Shown one piece after another: positions 16,872-24,935 of a DNA stretch of 64,000 nucleotides (position 1 is its first letter; every line of letters begins with the position of its first letter). Source of the stretch: an uncultured Polaribacter sp. (GTDB taxonomy: Bacteria > Bacteroidota > Bacteroidia > Flavobacteriales > Flavobacteriaceae). The DNA lies in assembly GCF_947495205.1 (NCBI RefSeq), contig NZ_CANLXV010000002.1, forward strand, positions 124,001 through 188,000, given 5' to 3'. The notes under the pieces are model-generated. The model did no database searches. It was not told the origin of the DNA and saw nothing but the letters and a program-made list of their open reading frames with translations. The translations under genes and the position numbers were made by a program.

Positions 16872-17491
16872 AAGTTGTTTTGTTTGGCCCAGAATCTACA
16901 GGAAAAACCACACTTTCTAGACATTTAGCACGTTATTACAATACGGTTTGGGCACCAGAATTTGCAAGAGAATATTTGCAAAACAAATGGAATAACGAAC
17001 GTAAAACTTGCCAAAAAGAAGATTTATTACCTATTGCTATTGGACAAATGAAATTAGAAAATACGTTGGCTAAAAAAGCCGATAAAATTTTAATTTGCGA
17101 TACAGATTTACTAGAAACCAAAGTATATTCAGAAGAATTTTACGGTGGTTTTGTTGATGAAAAATTAAACAAAGCTGCGCATACAAATGTGTACGATTTG
17201 TATTTACTTACTTATATAGACACACCTTGGGAAGAAGACGATTTACGTGACAGACCAGAGCAACGTTTAGAAATGTTTACAGCTTTTGAAAACGCATTAA
17301 AAGCACACAATAAAAATTATATTTTATTAAAAGGCGATAAAGAAACGCGTCTAAAAAACGCAACCAATGCTATTGATAAAATTATTGCCAAAAAAGAGAG
17401 GCTACATTCGTTTTCTGATACTTTAGAAGATTTAGACATGCATTTTATGCATCAAAATTCTGAGGGTTTTGGAAATTCTTATGAGTACTAA
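16832..17491 (+). CDS. nadR: NadR-like nicotinamide riboside kinase (P-loop)
   Basis: 219 residues, corresponding to the C-terminal kinase part of NadR. The Walker A motif FGPESTGKTTLSRHLA is followed by WAPEFAREYL and the acidic LICDTDLLETKVYSEEF. No N-terminal adenylyltransferase or DNA-binding domain is present. It should phosphorylate nicotinamide riboside arriving through PnuC to NMN for NAD salvage. Translation starts inside pnuC, so the two are coupled. Confidence 0.9.
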   Translation: MEKTLTQDPINIVKVVLFGPESTGKTTLSRHLARYYNTVWAPEFAREYLQNKWNNERKTCQKEDLLPIAIGQMKLENTLAKKADKILICDTDLLETKVYSEEFYGGFVDEKLNKAAHTNVYDLYLLTYIDTPWEEDDLRDRPEQRLEMFTAFENALKAHNKNYILLKGDKETRLKNATNAIDKIIAKKERLHSFSDTLEDLDMHFMHQNSEGFGNSYEY

Positions 17492-17529
17492 ATAAAGTTT
17501 CTTCTCTTTAGGAAGGTTAGAATAGGAAT

Positions 17530-17937
17530 ATGAACACAGAAAACATCATAAAAGAACTACAATTTAAGGCCATAAGAAGCTCTGGTTCTGGCGGGCAACA
17601 TGTAAACAAAACGTCTTCTAAAATAGAATTGACTTTTGATTTAGAAAACTCTTTTGCGCTTTCTGATGAAGAAAAACAGCGTTTAAAAACAAAGCTTTCT
17701 AGCAAATTAACCAAAGAAAATGTGCTGATTCTTTTTTGTGAAGAAACTAGAAGTCAGCATAAAAATAAAGAGTTGGCTATTAAACGTTTTTTGGGTTTAT
17801 TAAAAACTAATTTAATACAACCAAAAAAACGCAGACCTACAAAACCGAGTAGAAGTGTTCTTAAAAAAAATGCAGAAAGTAAACTTAGAAATTCTGTAAA
17901 AAAAGCACTTAGAAAAAGACCAAGAATAGATGAATAG
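17530..17937 (+). CDS. arfB: ArfB (YaeJ), peptidyl-tRNA hydrolase for ribosome rescue
   Basis: 135 residues. It contains the GGQ release-factor motif at residues 21-23 (RSSGSGGQHVNKTSSK) and the long basic C-terminal tail (RRPTKPSRSVLKK... KALRKRPRIDE) that enters the empty mRNA channel of stalled ribosomes. Length and layout match ArfB rather than RF1/RF2. It frees stalled ribosomes without a stop codon, backing up tmRNA. It is 38 bases after nadR and may be cotranscribed with it. Confidence 0.94.
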   Translation: MNTENIIKELQFKAIRSSGSGGQHVNKTSSKIELTFDLENSFALSDEEKQRLKTKLSSKLTKENVLILFCEETRSQHKNKELAIKRFLGLLKTNLIQPKKRRPTKPSRSVLKKNAESKLRNSVKKALRKRPRIDE

Positions 17938-17957
17938 CTAAAAATTGGCAAACAGGT

Positions 17958-18013
17958 TTAGCCGTGGTTGAAACGGCATCCTTTTTTCTTTTTCAGAAAA
18001 AAGATATAGTGGA
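17958..18013 (+). repeat. Intergenic repeat, copy 2
   Basis: Shares an exact 36-base core (17978-18013) with 13042-13077, including the CTTTTTTC/GAAAAAAG hairpin and ATATAGTGGA. Upstream, GCCGTGGTTGAAACGGCATC extends the pattern with a second small hairpin (GCCG/CGGC). It lies right after arfB and could terminate its transcript. Confidence 0.7.
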
Positions 18014-18074
18014 AAACACGAAATAGCTTCTAAAAAAAAATCACTTTTTTATTTCACAGTAAATTATAACCACT

Positions 18075-18082
18075 TAATTTTG
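18075..18082 (+). promoter_or_regulatory. -7 element of the thiamine-transport operon
   Basis: TAATTTTG fits TAnnTTTG exactly. The -33 position holds TTC rather than TTG. Transcription would start near 18088, a few bases before the TPP riboswitch. Confidence 0.5.
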
Positions 18083-18095
18083 CAGTGTTCTCATA

Positions 18096-18247
18096 AAGGG
18101 GTGCTAATTTTAGTTTTTGGTTTTTAGTTTTTAGTTTTTAGTCCTGTTAGACTTTTAAACTTTTAAACTTTTAACTTTTAAACTCTAAAAGGCTGAGATC
18201 ATACCCAAGGAACCTAGAACAGGTAATGCTGTTTAGGGAAATTAGAA
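18096..18247 (+). ncRNA. TPP riboswitch (THI element)
   Basis: The aptamer core is recognisable: GGGGTGCTAA at the 5' side, then GGCTGAGATCATACCC, AAGGAACCTAGAACAGG, TAATGCTG and TTTAGGGAAATTAG. The optional P3 extension between GGGGTGC and CTGAGA is long (about 80 bases) and made of simple repeats. It should bind thiamin pyrophosphate and shut off the TonB receptor and binding protein downstream. The 172 bases from here to the receptor start must hold the expression platform; I could not define it. Confidence 0.93.
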
Positions 18248-18419
18248 CTTGACGAAATTAATAGTTGTTGTTTTAAGCGCAGTTAAGAGTTTGTATAAAC
18301 TTTTAGTTGTACGTTTAAAGTATTAAAAACTAAAGGTTTTACAGTTCAAAAAACTAATTATTCAAATTATAATCACAAGAATAATTACCTCTTTTTATTC
18401 GTTTTAAAAATCATTTAAA

Positions 18420-20816
18420 ATGAAGAAAATTACATTTCTTTTATTCTTGTTTGCAAACATTATTGCAAACGCCCAACAATTTACACTTTCTGGTAAAGTA
18501 GTAGATCAAAACAAAAAACCTTTGGCAGGAGCTACTATTGTAGTTAAAGAGCTAAAAAAAGGTACTTCTACAGACAAATCTGGTAATTTTAGTTTTAATT
18601 TAAAAAAAGGAACGTACACAGTAGAAGTTTCGTTTTTAGGATACAAAAAAGTATCTGAAAAAATTACAATTGCAAAAGATGAGTATTATTTAATTCAGCT
18701 TAATGCAACGTTTTCTGTTTTAGATGAAATTTTAGTTTCTGCGGTTCGTGTAAATGCAGATGTACCTGTAACGTTTTCTAATTTGTCTAAAAAGGAAATT
18801 GCAAAACGTAATTTAGGACAAGACATTCCTATTTTATTAAATTATTTACCAAACGTAGTTTCATCATCAGACGCTGGTGCAGGTGTTGGTTATACGTATT
18901 TAAATGTGCGTGGTTCTAACAGCGAAAGAATCAATGTTACCATTAATGGTATACCTTATAACGATGCTGAAAGTCAAGGTACTTTTTGGGTAAATTTAGG
19001 AGATTTTGCTTCTTCTACAGAAAACTTACAATTACAACGTGGTGTAGGAACATCAACCAACGGTTCTGGTGCTTTTGGTGCGAGTTTAAACATTTTAACA
19101 GATGCTATTTCTGAAGATGCTTTTGGAGAAATTTCTAATTCTTTTGGTTCTTTTAATACCAGAAAACATACGGTAAAGTTTAGTACAGGTAAAATTAACG
19201 ATCATATAGAAATTGCAGGACGTTTGTCTAACATTTATTCTGATGGTTATGTAGACAGAGCTTTTGCAGATTTAAAATCTTACTTTTTACAGGGTAGTTA
19301 TACAGATGAAAATACCTTAATTAAAGCAGTAACCTTTGGAGGAGAAGAGCAAACTTACCAAGCATGGTTTGGTTTAACTGCAGAACAATTGGCTGAAGAT
19401 AGAAGACAAAACCCTTATACGTATGATAATGAAACAGATAATTATCAACAAGATCATTATCAATTGCATTGGAATGAAAAATGGAATGATGAATGGAGTA
19501 CAAATTTAGGTTTAAACTACACCAAAGGTGCTGGTTTTTTTGAACAATTTAGAGATGATACAGATGAAATTGATTTATATAATGGAATTGTAGTTGCCAC
19601 TGATATTAGAGTTGAAAATGATGGAACAGAAACTCCAATTACAGATGTTATTGTAAGACGTTGGTTAGATAATGATTTTTATGTTGCCAATTTTAATGCA
19701 AATTACAAGACAGACGAAATTAACTTTATAACAGGTGTTTCTTATTCTAATTATACAGGAGACCATTTTGGAGAAGTTATTTGGTCTAAAGAATTATCTG
19801 AAGATAGTTTTATTAGAGATCGTTATTATTTTTCTGATGCTACTAAAAATGATATTTCTGTATTTGCAAAAGCTACGTTTAGTATTTCAGAAAAACTGTC
19901 TGGTTATTTAGATTTACAAGGACGTTTTGTAAGTTACCAAACCAAAGGTTTAACTTCAGATAGAGTTCCTATTGATGTTGATACTAATTTTGATTTCTTT
20001 AACCCTAAGTTTGGTTTTACCTATAAAATTAACAGTCAGAATAATTTATATACTTCTTTTGCAGTTGCTAATAGAGAACCTAATAGAAACGATTTTGAAA
20101 ACAGTATTATTACAAAAAAAGAAGTAGTCCCAGAAACACTTTATGATTATGAGCTAGGTTGGAGATTAAATTCTGAAAACATTAAATTAAACACTAATAT
20201 TTATTATATGGTTTATGACAACCAATTAGTTTTAACAGGTGCTTTAAATGATGTTGGAGCTGCTATTAGAGAAAATTCTAAAGAAAGTTATAGATTAGGT
20301 TTAGAAATTGACGCAGATATTACACTTTCTGAAGAATTTTCTATTAAACCTAATATTGCAATAAGCTCAAATAAAAATTTAAACTTTACAAGAAACTTAA
20401 ATGGTAGTGAGCAAAATCTTGGAACTACAAATCTTTCTTTTTCGCCAAATATAGTTGCTGGTAACATATTTACATATAAACCTAAAAAAAATATACAAAT
20501 ATCACTTTTATCTAAATATGTTGGTAAGCAATATTTAAGTAATTTAAATAGTGCTGTCTCTAATAACGATATTTTAGATGGCTTTTTTACTAGCGATTTA
20601 AATTTTATTTATCAAATAAATCCTAAAAATATTTTTAAATCGATTACCATTACTGCATTAGTAAATAACGTTTTTAGTAAAGAATATGTTGATAGAGGTT
20701 ATTATGGAACTTTTGATTTTGAAGATAGGGCTGGAAACACAATTACTGGTGACTTTACAGGCTTTTATCCGCAAGCAACCAGAAACTTTTTAGTCGGTGC
20801 AACGTTACGTTTTTAA
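18420..20816 (+). CDS. TonB-dependent receptor, probably for thiamin or its precursors
   Basis: 798 residues: signal peptide (1-18, ending IIANAQ), carboxypeptidase-like domain (about 22-105, SGKVVDQNKKPLAGATIVVKE), plug (about 115-230, with NVRGSNSERINVTINGIPYNDAE and QRGVGTSTNGSGAFGASLNI) and a beta-barrel ending GATLRF. The TPP riboswitch directly upstream and a pyrimidine-type binding protein directly downstream point to thiamin, phosphorylated thiamin or a hydroxymethylpyrimidine compound as cargo. The exact substrate cannot be read from the sequence. Confidence 0.9.
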   Translation: MKKITFLLFLFANIIANAQQFTLSGKVVDQNKKPLAGATIVVKELKKGTSTDKSGNFSFNLKKGTYTVEVSFLGYKKVSEKITIAKDEYYLIQLNATFSVLDEILVSAVRVNADVPVTFSNLSKKEIAKRNLGQDIPILLNYLPNVVSSSDAGAGVGYTYLNVRGSNSERINVTINGIPYNDAESQGTFWVNLGDFASSTENLQLQRGVGTSTNGSGAFGASLNILTDAISEDAFGEISNSFGSFNTRKHTVKFSTGKINDHIEIAGRLSNIYSDGYVDRAFADLKSYFLQGSYTDENTLIKAVTFGGEEQTYQAWFGLTAEQLAEDRRQNPYTYDNETDNYQQDHYQLHWNEKWNDEWSTNLGLNYTKGAGFFEQFRDDTDEIDLYNGIVVATDIRVENDGTETPITDVIVRRWLDNDFYVANFNANYKTDEINFITGVSYSNYTGDHFGEVIWSKELSEDSFIRDRYYFSDATKNDISVFAKATFSISEKLSGYLDLQGRFVSYQTKGLTSDRVPIDVDTNFDFFNPKFGFTYKINSQNNLYTSFAVANREPNRNDFENSIITKKEVVPETLYDYELGWRLNSENIKLNTNIYYMVYDNQLVLTGALNDVGAAIRENSKESYRLGLEIDADITLSEEFSIKPNIAISSNKNLNFTRNLNGSEQNLGTTNLSFSPNIVAGNIFTYKPKKNIQISLLSKYVGKQYLSNLNSAVSNNDILDGFFTSDLNFIYQINPKNIFKSITITALVNNVFSKEYVDRGYYGTFDFEDRAGNTITGDFTGFYPQATRNFLVGATLRF

Positions 20817-20843
20817 TAAGTTACATTTTAATAATTTATAAAG

Positions 20844-21749
20844 ATGAAAACACTAAAACTAGCCTTAGATTGGACGCCCAATATAAATCATATTGGTTTC
20901 TTTATTGCCAAAGAAAAAGGATTTTATGCTGCTGAAAATATTTCTTTAGACATAATAAATCCTTTAGAAGACAATTATACAGTTACACCAGGTAAAAAGC
21001 TAGAATTAGATATGGCAGATTTTGCCATTGCTCCTTTTGAAACTGTTATTAGCTTAAACAACAAGTCTAATAAGGTAGATGCTATTGCAATTTATGCCAT
21101 TTTACAAGAAGATTTAAGTAGTATTGCTTCTTTAAAATCTAACAATTTAACAAATCCAAAAATGTTAGATGGTAAAATTTATGCTTCTTACAAAGCGCGT
21201 TATGAAGATAAAATAATTGAAGAACTTGTAAGAAACAATGGTGGTAAAGGTAAATTTGAAATTACCTATCCAGATAAATTAGGTATTTGGAATAGATTAA
21301 TTGAAGGAAAAGCAGACGCCACTTGGATTTTTGATAATTGGGAAGGTGTAGAAGCTGCAGGAAAAAATATTGCTTTAAACACATGGTCTTTAAAAGATTC
21401 TGATATTCCTTATGGCTATTCTCCTATTGTAATTGCTAAAAATGCGAATTTAAAAAAGCATAAACAAGTGTATGAAAACTTTATTAAAGCAACTCAAAAA
21501 GGGTTTCTATTTGCAACAAATAATGCCTTAGAATCTATTGCTATTTTAGAGAAATATGTAACCAATTACGATAAGGAAAACATCAACCTAGAACAAACAT
21601 TAGCAGTAACAAAACAGTATTTTGGTACAAACGCTACTTGTGGTTTTATGGATAAACAAAAAGTAGATTTATTTTTAAATTGGTTGGTAGAAAAAGGTTT
21701 GGAAACTAATAAGATTTTAGCGCAAGAATTATTTAAAAATCTACTTTAA
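20844..21749 (+). CDS. THI5/NMT1-like (ThiY-type) binding protein without signal peptide
   Basis: A 301-residue periplasmic-binding-protein fold of the NMT1/THI5 family: LKLALDWTPNINHIGFFIAKEKGFY, a hinge, DATWIFDNWEGVEAAG and IPYGYSPIVIAKN. In ThiY these features bind formylaminopyrimidine. It begins directly with the mature fold (MKTLKLALDW), so no export signal or lipobox is visible, and no ABC permease or ATPase lies nearby. The segment aligned with the active His of yeast THI5 reads IAPFETVI and has no His, arguing against HMP synthase activity. Same transcript as the TonB receptor. Confidence 0.82.
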   Translation: MKTLKLALDWTPNINHIGFFIAKEKGFYAAENISLDIINPLEDNYTVTPGKKLELDMADFAIAPFETVISLNNKSNKVDAIAIYAILQEDLSSIASLKSNNLTNPKMLDGKIYASYKARYEDKIIEELVRNNGGKGKFEITYPDKLGIWNRLIEGKADATWIFDNWEGVEAAGKNIALNTWSLKDSDIPYGYSPIVIAKNANLKKHKQVYENFIKATQKGFLFATNNALESIAILEKYVTNYDKENINLEQTLAVTKQYFGTNATCGFMDKQKVDLFLNWLVEKGLETNKILAQELFKNLL

Positions 21750-21821
21750 AATAAGATCTAAAAAATCTTATTTTTATCAAAAAAAAGTAATTTTAATCCT
21801 AAAAAAGGTTAAAAAATACAC

Positions 21822-21858
21822 AAAAAGAGTCGTTTTTAGTTAAAAACGGCTCTTTTTT
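21822..21858 (+). terminator. Strong rho-independent terminator after the thiamin operon
   Basis: AAAAGAGTCGTTTTT pairs with AAAAACGGCTCTTTT (one mismatch) around AGTT, followed by T's. It ends the TonB/binding protein transcript. Confidence 0.8.
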
Positions 21859-21874
21859 CGTATATTACAAATTC

Positions 21875-21979
21875 ATGAAAAACCAAACTATTTACCATCA
21901 AAAAAAAGCAACTATTTATCCCTTCATCTGTACTACAACTCTTGTAGCTTTAGATAAATTTATTCCTCCTGCTTTTTAA
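21875..21979 (+). CDS. Possible small protein of 34 residues
   Basis: An ATG-to-TAA frame just after the terminator, starting MKNQTIYHQKKATIYP and containing FICTTTLVALDKFIPPAF. It is the only frame worth noting in the 323-base space before the sigma factor gene. It has no known family. It could be a short leader peptide for the sigma gene or a chance frame. Confidence 0.3.
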   Translation: MKNQTIYHQKKATIYPFICTTTLVALDKFIPPAF

Positions 21980-22072
21980 GTAAACTTCCTTTTTGTTTTT
22001 CATTTCTATAAAAAAGAACCTCGTTTCTTTTACATCCTAACTATTATCATTTTTTAAAATAACAAAACCCAC

Positions 22073-22936
22073 ATGAGACAACTTAAAATTGTAAAGCAAG
22101 TAACCAACAGAGATGCAAAATCTTTAGAAAAATATTTTCAAGAAATTAGTAAAATTGGTTTAATTACTGCTGATGAAGAAGTAGAATTGGCTTTAAAAAT
22201 TAAAAAAGGAAATACCAAAGCTTTAAATACTTTGGTACGTGCAAATTTAAGATTTGTAGTTTCTGTGGCCAAACAGTATCAAGGCCAAGGTTTAAAACTG
22301 TCTGATTTGATAAATGAAGGAAATGTAGGTTTGGTAAAAGCCGCAAAACGTTTTGATGAAACTAGAGGTTTTAAGTTTATTTCTTACGCTGTTTGGTGGA
22401 TTCGTCAGTCTATTATGCAAGCTTTAGCGGAACAATCTAGAATTGTACGTTTGCCCTTAAATAAAATTGGAAGTATTAGTAAAATAAAGAAAATTTATGC
22501 CAGTTTAGAGCAAAATGGAGAAAGAGAACCAACTCATAAAGAAATTGCGCAAAAATTAGATATGTCCGAGCATGAAGTAGCACAAGCCATGAAAAATTCT
22601 GGCAGACATATTTCTATGGATGCACCTTTTAAAGAAGGCGAAGACAGTAATCTTTACAACGTTTTACAGTCTGATGAATCTCCAAAACCAGATAAAAATT
22701 TAATGAAACAATCTTTAAATATAGAGATAGATAGGGCTTTAAATACACTTACTTTTAAGGAAGCCAAAGTAATTAAAATGTTCTACGGAATTGGCAACGA
22801 AACGGCTACAAGTTTAGCAGAAATTGGCGAAAAATTTGATTTATCTAGAGAACGAGTTAGACAGGTAAAGCAAAGAGCAATTAAACGTTTACAGTCTGCT
22901 TCTAAAACACAAATGTTAAGAACCTATTTAGGGTAA
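22073..22936 (+). CDS. RpoD/SigA-family sigma-70 factor
   Basis: A 287-residue sigma with regions 1.2 to 4.2 and no region 1.1 or non-conserved insert, as in Bacteroidetes primary sigmas. Region 2 reads [24 protein letters not shown] and [16 protein letters not shown]; region 4.2 has [32 protein letters not shown]. The motif [18 protein letters not shown] is intact. Several otherwise strongly conserved positions differ from the common flavobacterial primary sigma (for example the ending [16 protein letters not shown]), so this may be a second, primary-like paralogue. Confidence 0.9.
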   Translation: MRQLKIVKQVTNRDAKSLEKYFQEISKIGLITADEEVELALKIKKGNTKALNTLVRANLRFVVSVAKQYQGQGLKLSDLINEGNVGLVKAAKRFDETRGFKFISYAVWWIRQSIMQALAEQSRIVRLPLNKIGSISKIKKIYASLEQNGEREPTHKEIAQKLDMSEHEVAQAMKNSGRHISMDAPFKEGEDSNLYNVLQSDESPKPDKNLMKQSLNIEIDRALNTLTFKEAKVIKMFYGIGNETATSLAEIGEKFDLSRERVRQVKQRAIKRLQSASKTQMLRTYLG

Positions 22937-22971
22937 GAAATATAAATTTGAATAAAATTAGAAATAGAAAT

Positions 22972-22999
22972 CTCCAGTTGAAAAACTTGAGGTTTTTTT
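22972..22999 (+). terminator. Terminator after the sigma factor gene
   Basis: CTCCAGTT (22972-22979), GAAA loop, AACTTGAG (22984-22991), then GTTTTTTT. One mismatch in an 8-bp stem. The rest of 22937-23159 has no recognised gene. Confidence 0.65.
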
Positions 23000-23136
23000 G
23001 TTGTAAAACAAGGGTTTTCACTGTTTGCTTTTTGAATAAAAAACACGAACTTCGCTTTAAGTCTATGTAACATTAAAAAATGAAATAACCCTTTATTGCG
23101 CATTATACAAAAACTCATTAAAATTTAAAATTAAAA

Positions 23137-23146
23137 AGCCAACGCT
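23137..23146 (+). repeat. Direct repeat AGCCAACGCT, left border of the Jet-like island
   Basis: AGCCAACGCT ends 13 bases before the first ATG of the four-gene defence-like operon. The same word occurs at 29475-29484 across the last codons of the operon, and GCCAACGCT again at 29555-29563. Confidence 0.5.
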
Positions 23147-23159
23147 CGAAACCAAAGAA

Positions 23160-24356
23160 ATGAACACCTTCAATGACATAAAAGAATTAGTAACCGCTTT
23201 GAAAAGAGAGGAAAAACTCATATCTGAAATGTTCAGCAAAAGGAAATCCATTGACTACAAATTAAATGATGCTCTAGAACTTGTTGATTATGAAGAGAGT
23301 CGTATTGACTTATTAATTCAAAAAGCTGTAATTAGACAAAATGGAGATTTTTTGGAACTTGATGGCCAATTTCTGGAGTTTTTTGAGCAAGTTCTGTATG
23401 TGAGTGAAGAAATAAACCTTTCATATATTGATGAAAATATAAAAAACATAAAAGAAAACATTGTTTACTTTTTAAATGAGTCAAGCGAAAACAGAAGATA
23501 CGCTTACTTACGATTTATTAAAAAAACTTTTCGAAATATGGGACTTATCACACTTAGAAGTGTGGTGGATTTGAGACGAAATATTGAGAACACTTTTAAG
23601 AATGAATCGAATTACAAAAACAAACAATTAAAACTAGAAAATCTTGATGAGAAAAGAACAGTAGTAACAAAATTGATACAACAAACACTTTCACTCATTA
23701 ATGAGGAAGAACTTACCTTTTTTAATAGAGCTCTAGATGAAGAATTGGGTAGAATCATTATTGAACTAAAAAATCAGTTAGGAGAATGCTCACACAACCT
23801 AATTGAAATAGAAAAACAAATAATTGATTATCTAAACCAAATAAAACAACAAGGAAGGTTTTTAGAAAAGCTAAGAAAACTGAAATACTTAAAAGACAAT
23901 TTTATTATAGAAGCAGAAACTAACATCAAACAGATAGTTTCAAACAAAAATGAAGTCATTTTTGAAACAAAACTTAATGAATCTATAAACTTATCTATTG
24001 ACTTTCTTAGAGAAGACGAACGAGCTTTTAATGCAATTAAGAGAATTGCTAAAAATCATAGAGACAGACTACTTTTTAAACCAGAAATGGCAGAGCGTAT
24101 TTCTAATGACTATCTTGACAATAATATTGAAGAAGAGATAATGGTAAATCTAGAAGAAGTAAGAAACCGTTTCATTGCAACAAGCGATAATTTATTCAAT
24201 TTTATTTTAAACTATGACTTTTTGAAAGAGGTAGAATTTAATGAAAGAGTCACTATTTTTTGTCAAATTATTTCTCAGTATGAAGAAGAATTACAAATAC
24301 AAGATAATTACCAAACCACCAATGGCGTTGAATATGCTATGGTATTTTCAAGATAA
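23160..24356 (+). CDS. JetA/MksF-like subunit (kleisin-like), divergent
   Basis: A 398-residue, largely helical, charged cytosolic protein. The N-terminal 60-90 residues (KELVTALKREEKLISEMFSKRK...) look like a winged-helix, with FLEFFEQVLYVSEEINLSYIDENIKNIKENI next, then coiled-coil stretches and a C-terminal ERVTIFCQIISQYEEELQIQ. By sequence alone it is not recognisable. The role is assigned from position: it is first of four coupled genes, followed by a small kite-like protein, an SMC ATPase and a Toprim protein, the order of Wadjet jetABCD. The kleisin subunit bridges the ATPase heads. Six bases separate it from the next start. Confidence 0.62.
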   Translation: MNTFNDIKELVTALKREEKLISEMFSKRKSIDYKLNDALELVDYEESRIDLLIQKAVIRQNGDFLELDGQFLEFFEQVLYVSEEINLSYIDENIKNIKENIVYFLNESSENRRYAYLRFIKKTFRNMGLITLRSVVDLRRNIENTFKNESNYKNKQLKLENLDEKRTVVTKLIQQTLSLINEEELTFFNRALDEELGRIIIELKNQLGECSHNLIEIEKQIIDYLNQIKQQGRFLEKLRKLKYLKDNFIIEAETNIKQIVSNKNEVIFETKLNESINLSIDFLREDERAFNAIKRIAKNHRDRLLFKPEMAERISNDYLDNNIEEEIMVNLEEVRNRFIATSDNLFNFILNYDFLKEVEFNERVTIFCQIISQYEEELQIQDNYQTTNGVEYAMVFSR

Positions 24357-24362
24357 CTTTTA

Positions 24363-24935
24363 ATGATTACAAAATATACATCAGAAATTTTTAACATGCT
24401 TCGCAAGGGACAATTTATATGTTCAAATAGTCCTGATGATGACATTAAAAAACTTTACAAAGTTTTAGAAGATGAGGAAACTTTTGAAGACTTACACGAA
24501 TTTTTTTATCAAATTAATTACATATTAGAGCAAGGTAACGAATATTATTATTTCAGTCGAAAAGAAAATAATGCAGACTTAGATAGAAAACTAGAAAAAG
24601 CCTTTAATTGGATTGATATTCTGGACTTTTTTAAAACTTTCGATACCTCTTTTGATGTCGGCTTAAGGTTTTCGCCATCAGACATTGTAAATCAATTAAA
24701 AAATAATGCTGATTTAAAAACGAAATTGGAAAAGCTTAAAAAAGTAAGTGGAGATAAAAAAACTAATTCTGAACGCATAAAAAAAATAATTGAAAAACTA
24801 GAAAAAGATAATTTCATATCCTTAGAAAATGAGATAACTGAAACTTACAAAGTGCTTACATCTTTTAATTATTTGAAAGACATTATAACTACTATTAATA
24901 TTCCAGAAGAAATAGAAAATGAGATACCTGAATAA
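24363..24935 (+). CDS. JetB/MksE-like small subunit (kite-like), divergent
   Basis: 190 residues, acidic and helical, with a DDDIKKLYKVLEDEETFEDLHEFF start and an aromatic YYYFSRKENN middle that fits a winged-helix beta hairpin. In Wadjet and MksBEF complexes such a protein dimerises and binds the kleisin. The last 17 bases overlap the start of the SMC gene, so their translation is linked. No catalytic motif is present. Assignment depends on size, fold impression and gene order. Confidence 0.62.
   Translation: MITKYTSEIFNMLRKGQFICSNSPDDDIKKLYKVLEDEETFEDLHEFFYQINYILEQGNEYYYFSRKENNADLDRKLEKAFNWIDILDFFKTFDTSFDVGLRFSPSDIVNQLKNNADLKTKLEKLKKVSGDKKTNSERIKKIIEKLEKDNFISLENEITETYKVLTSFNYLKDIITTINIPEEIENEIPE

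Noticed and set aside
20844..21749. Suicide HMP synthase of the THI5 type
   Set aside because: The active-site His region reads IAPFETVI and the cysteine cluster of THI5 is absent.
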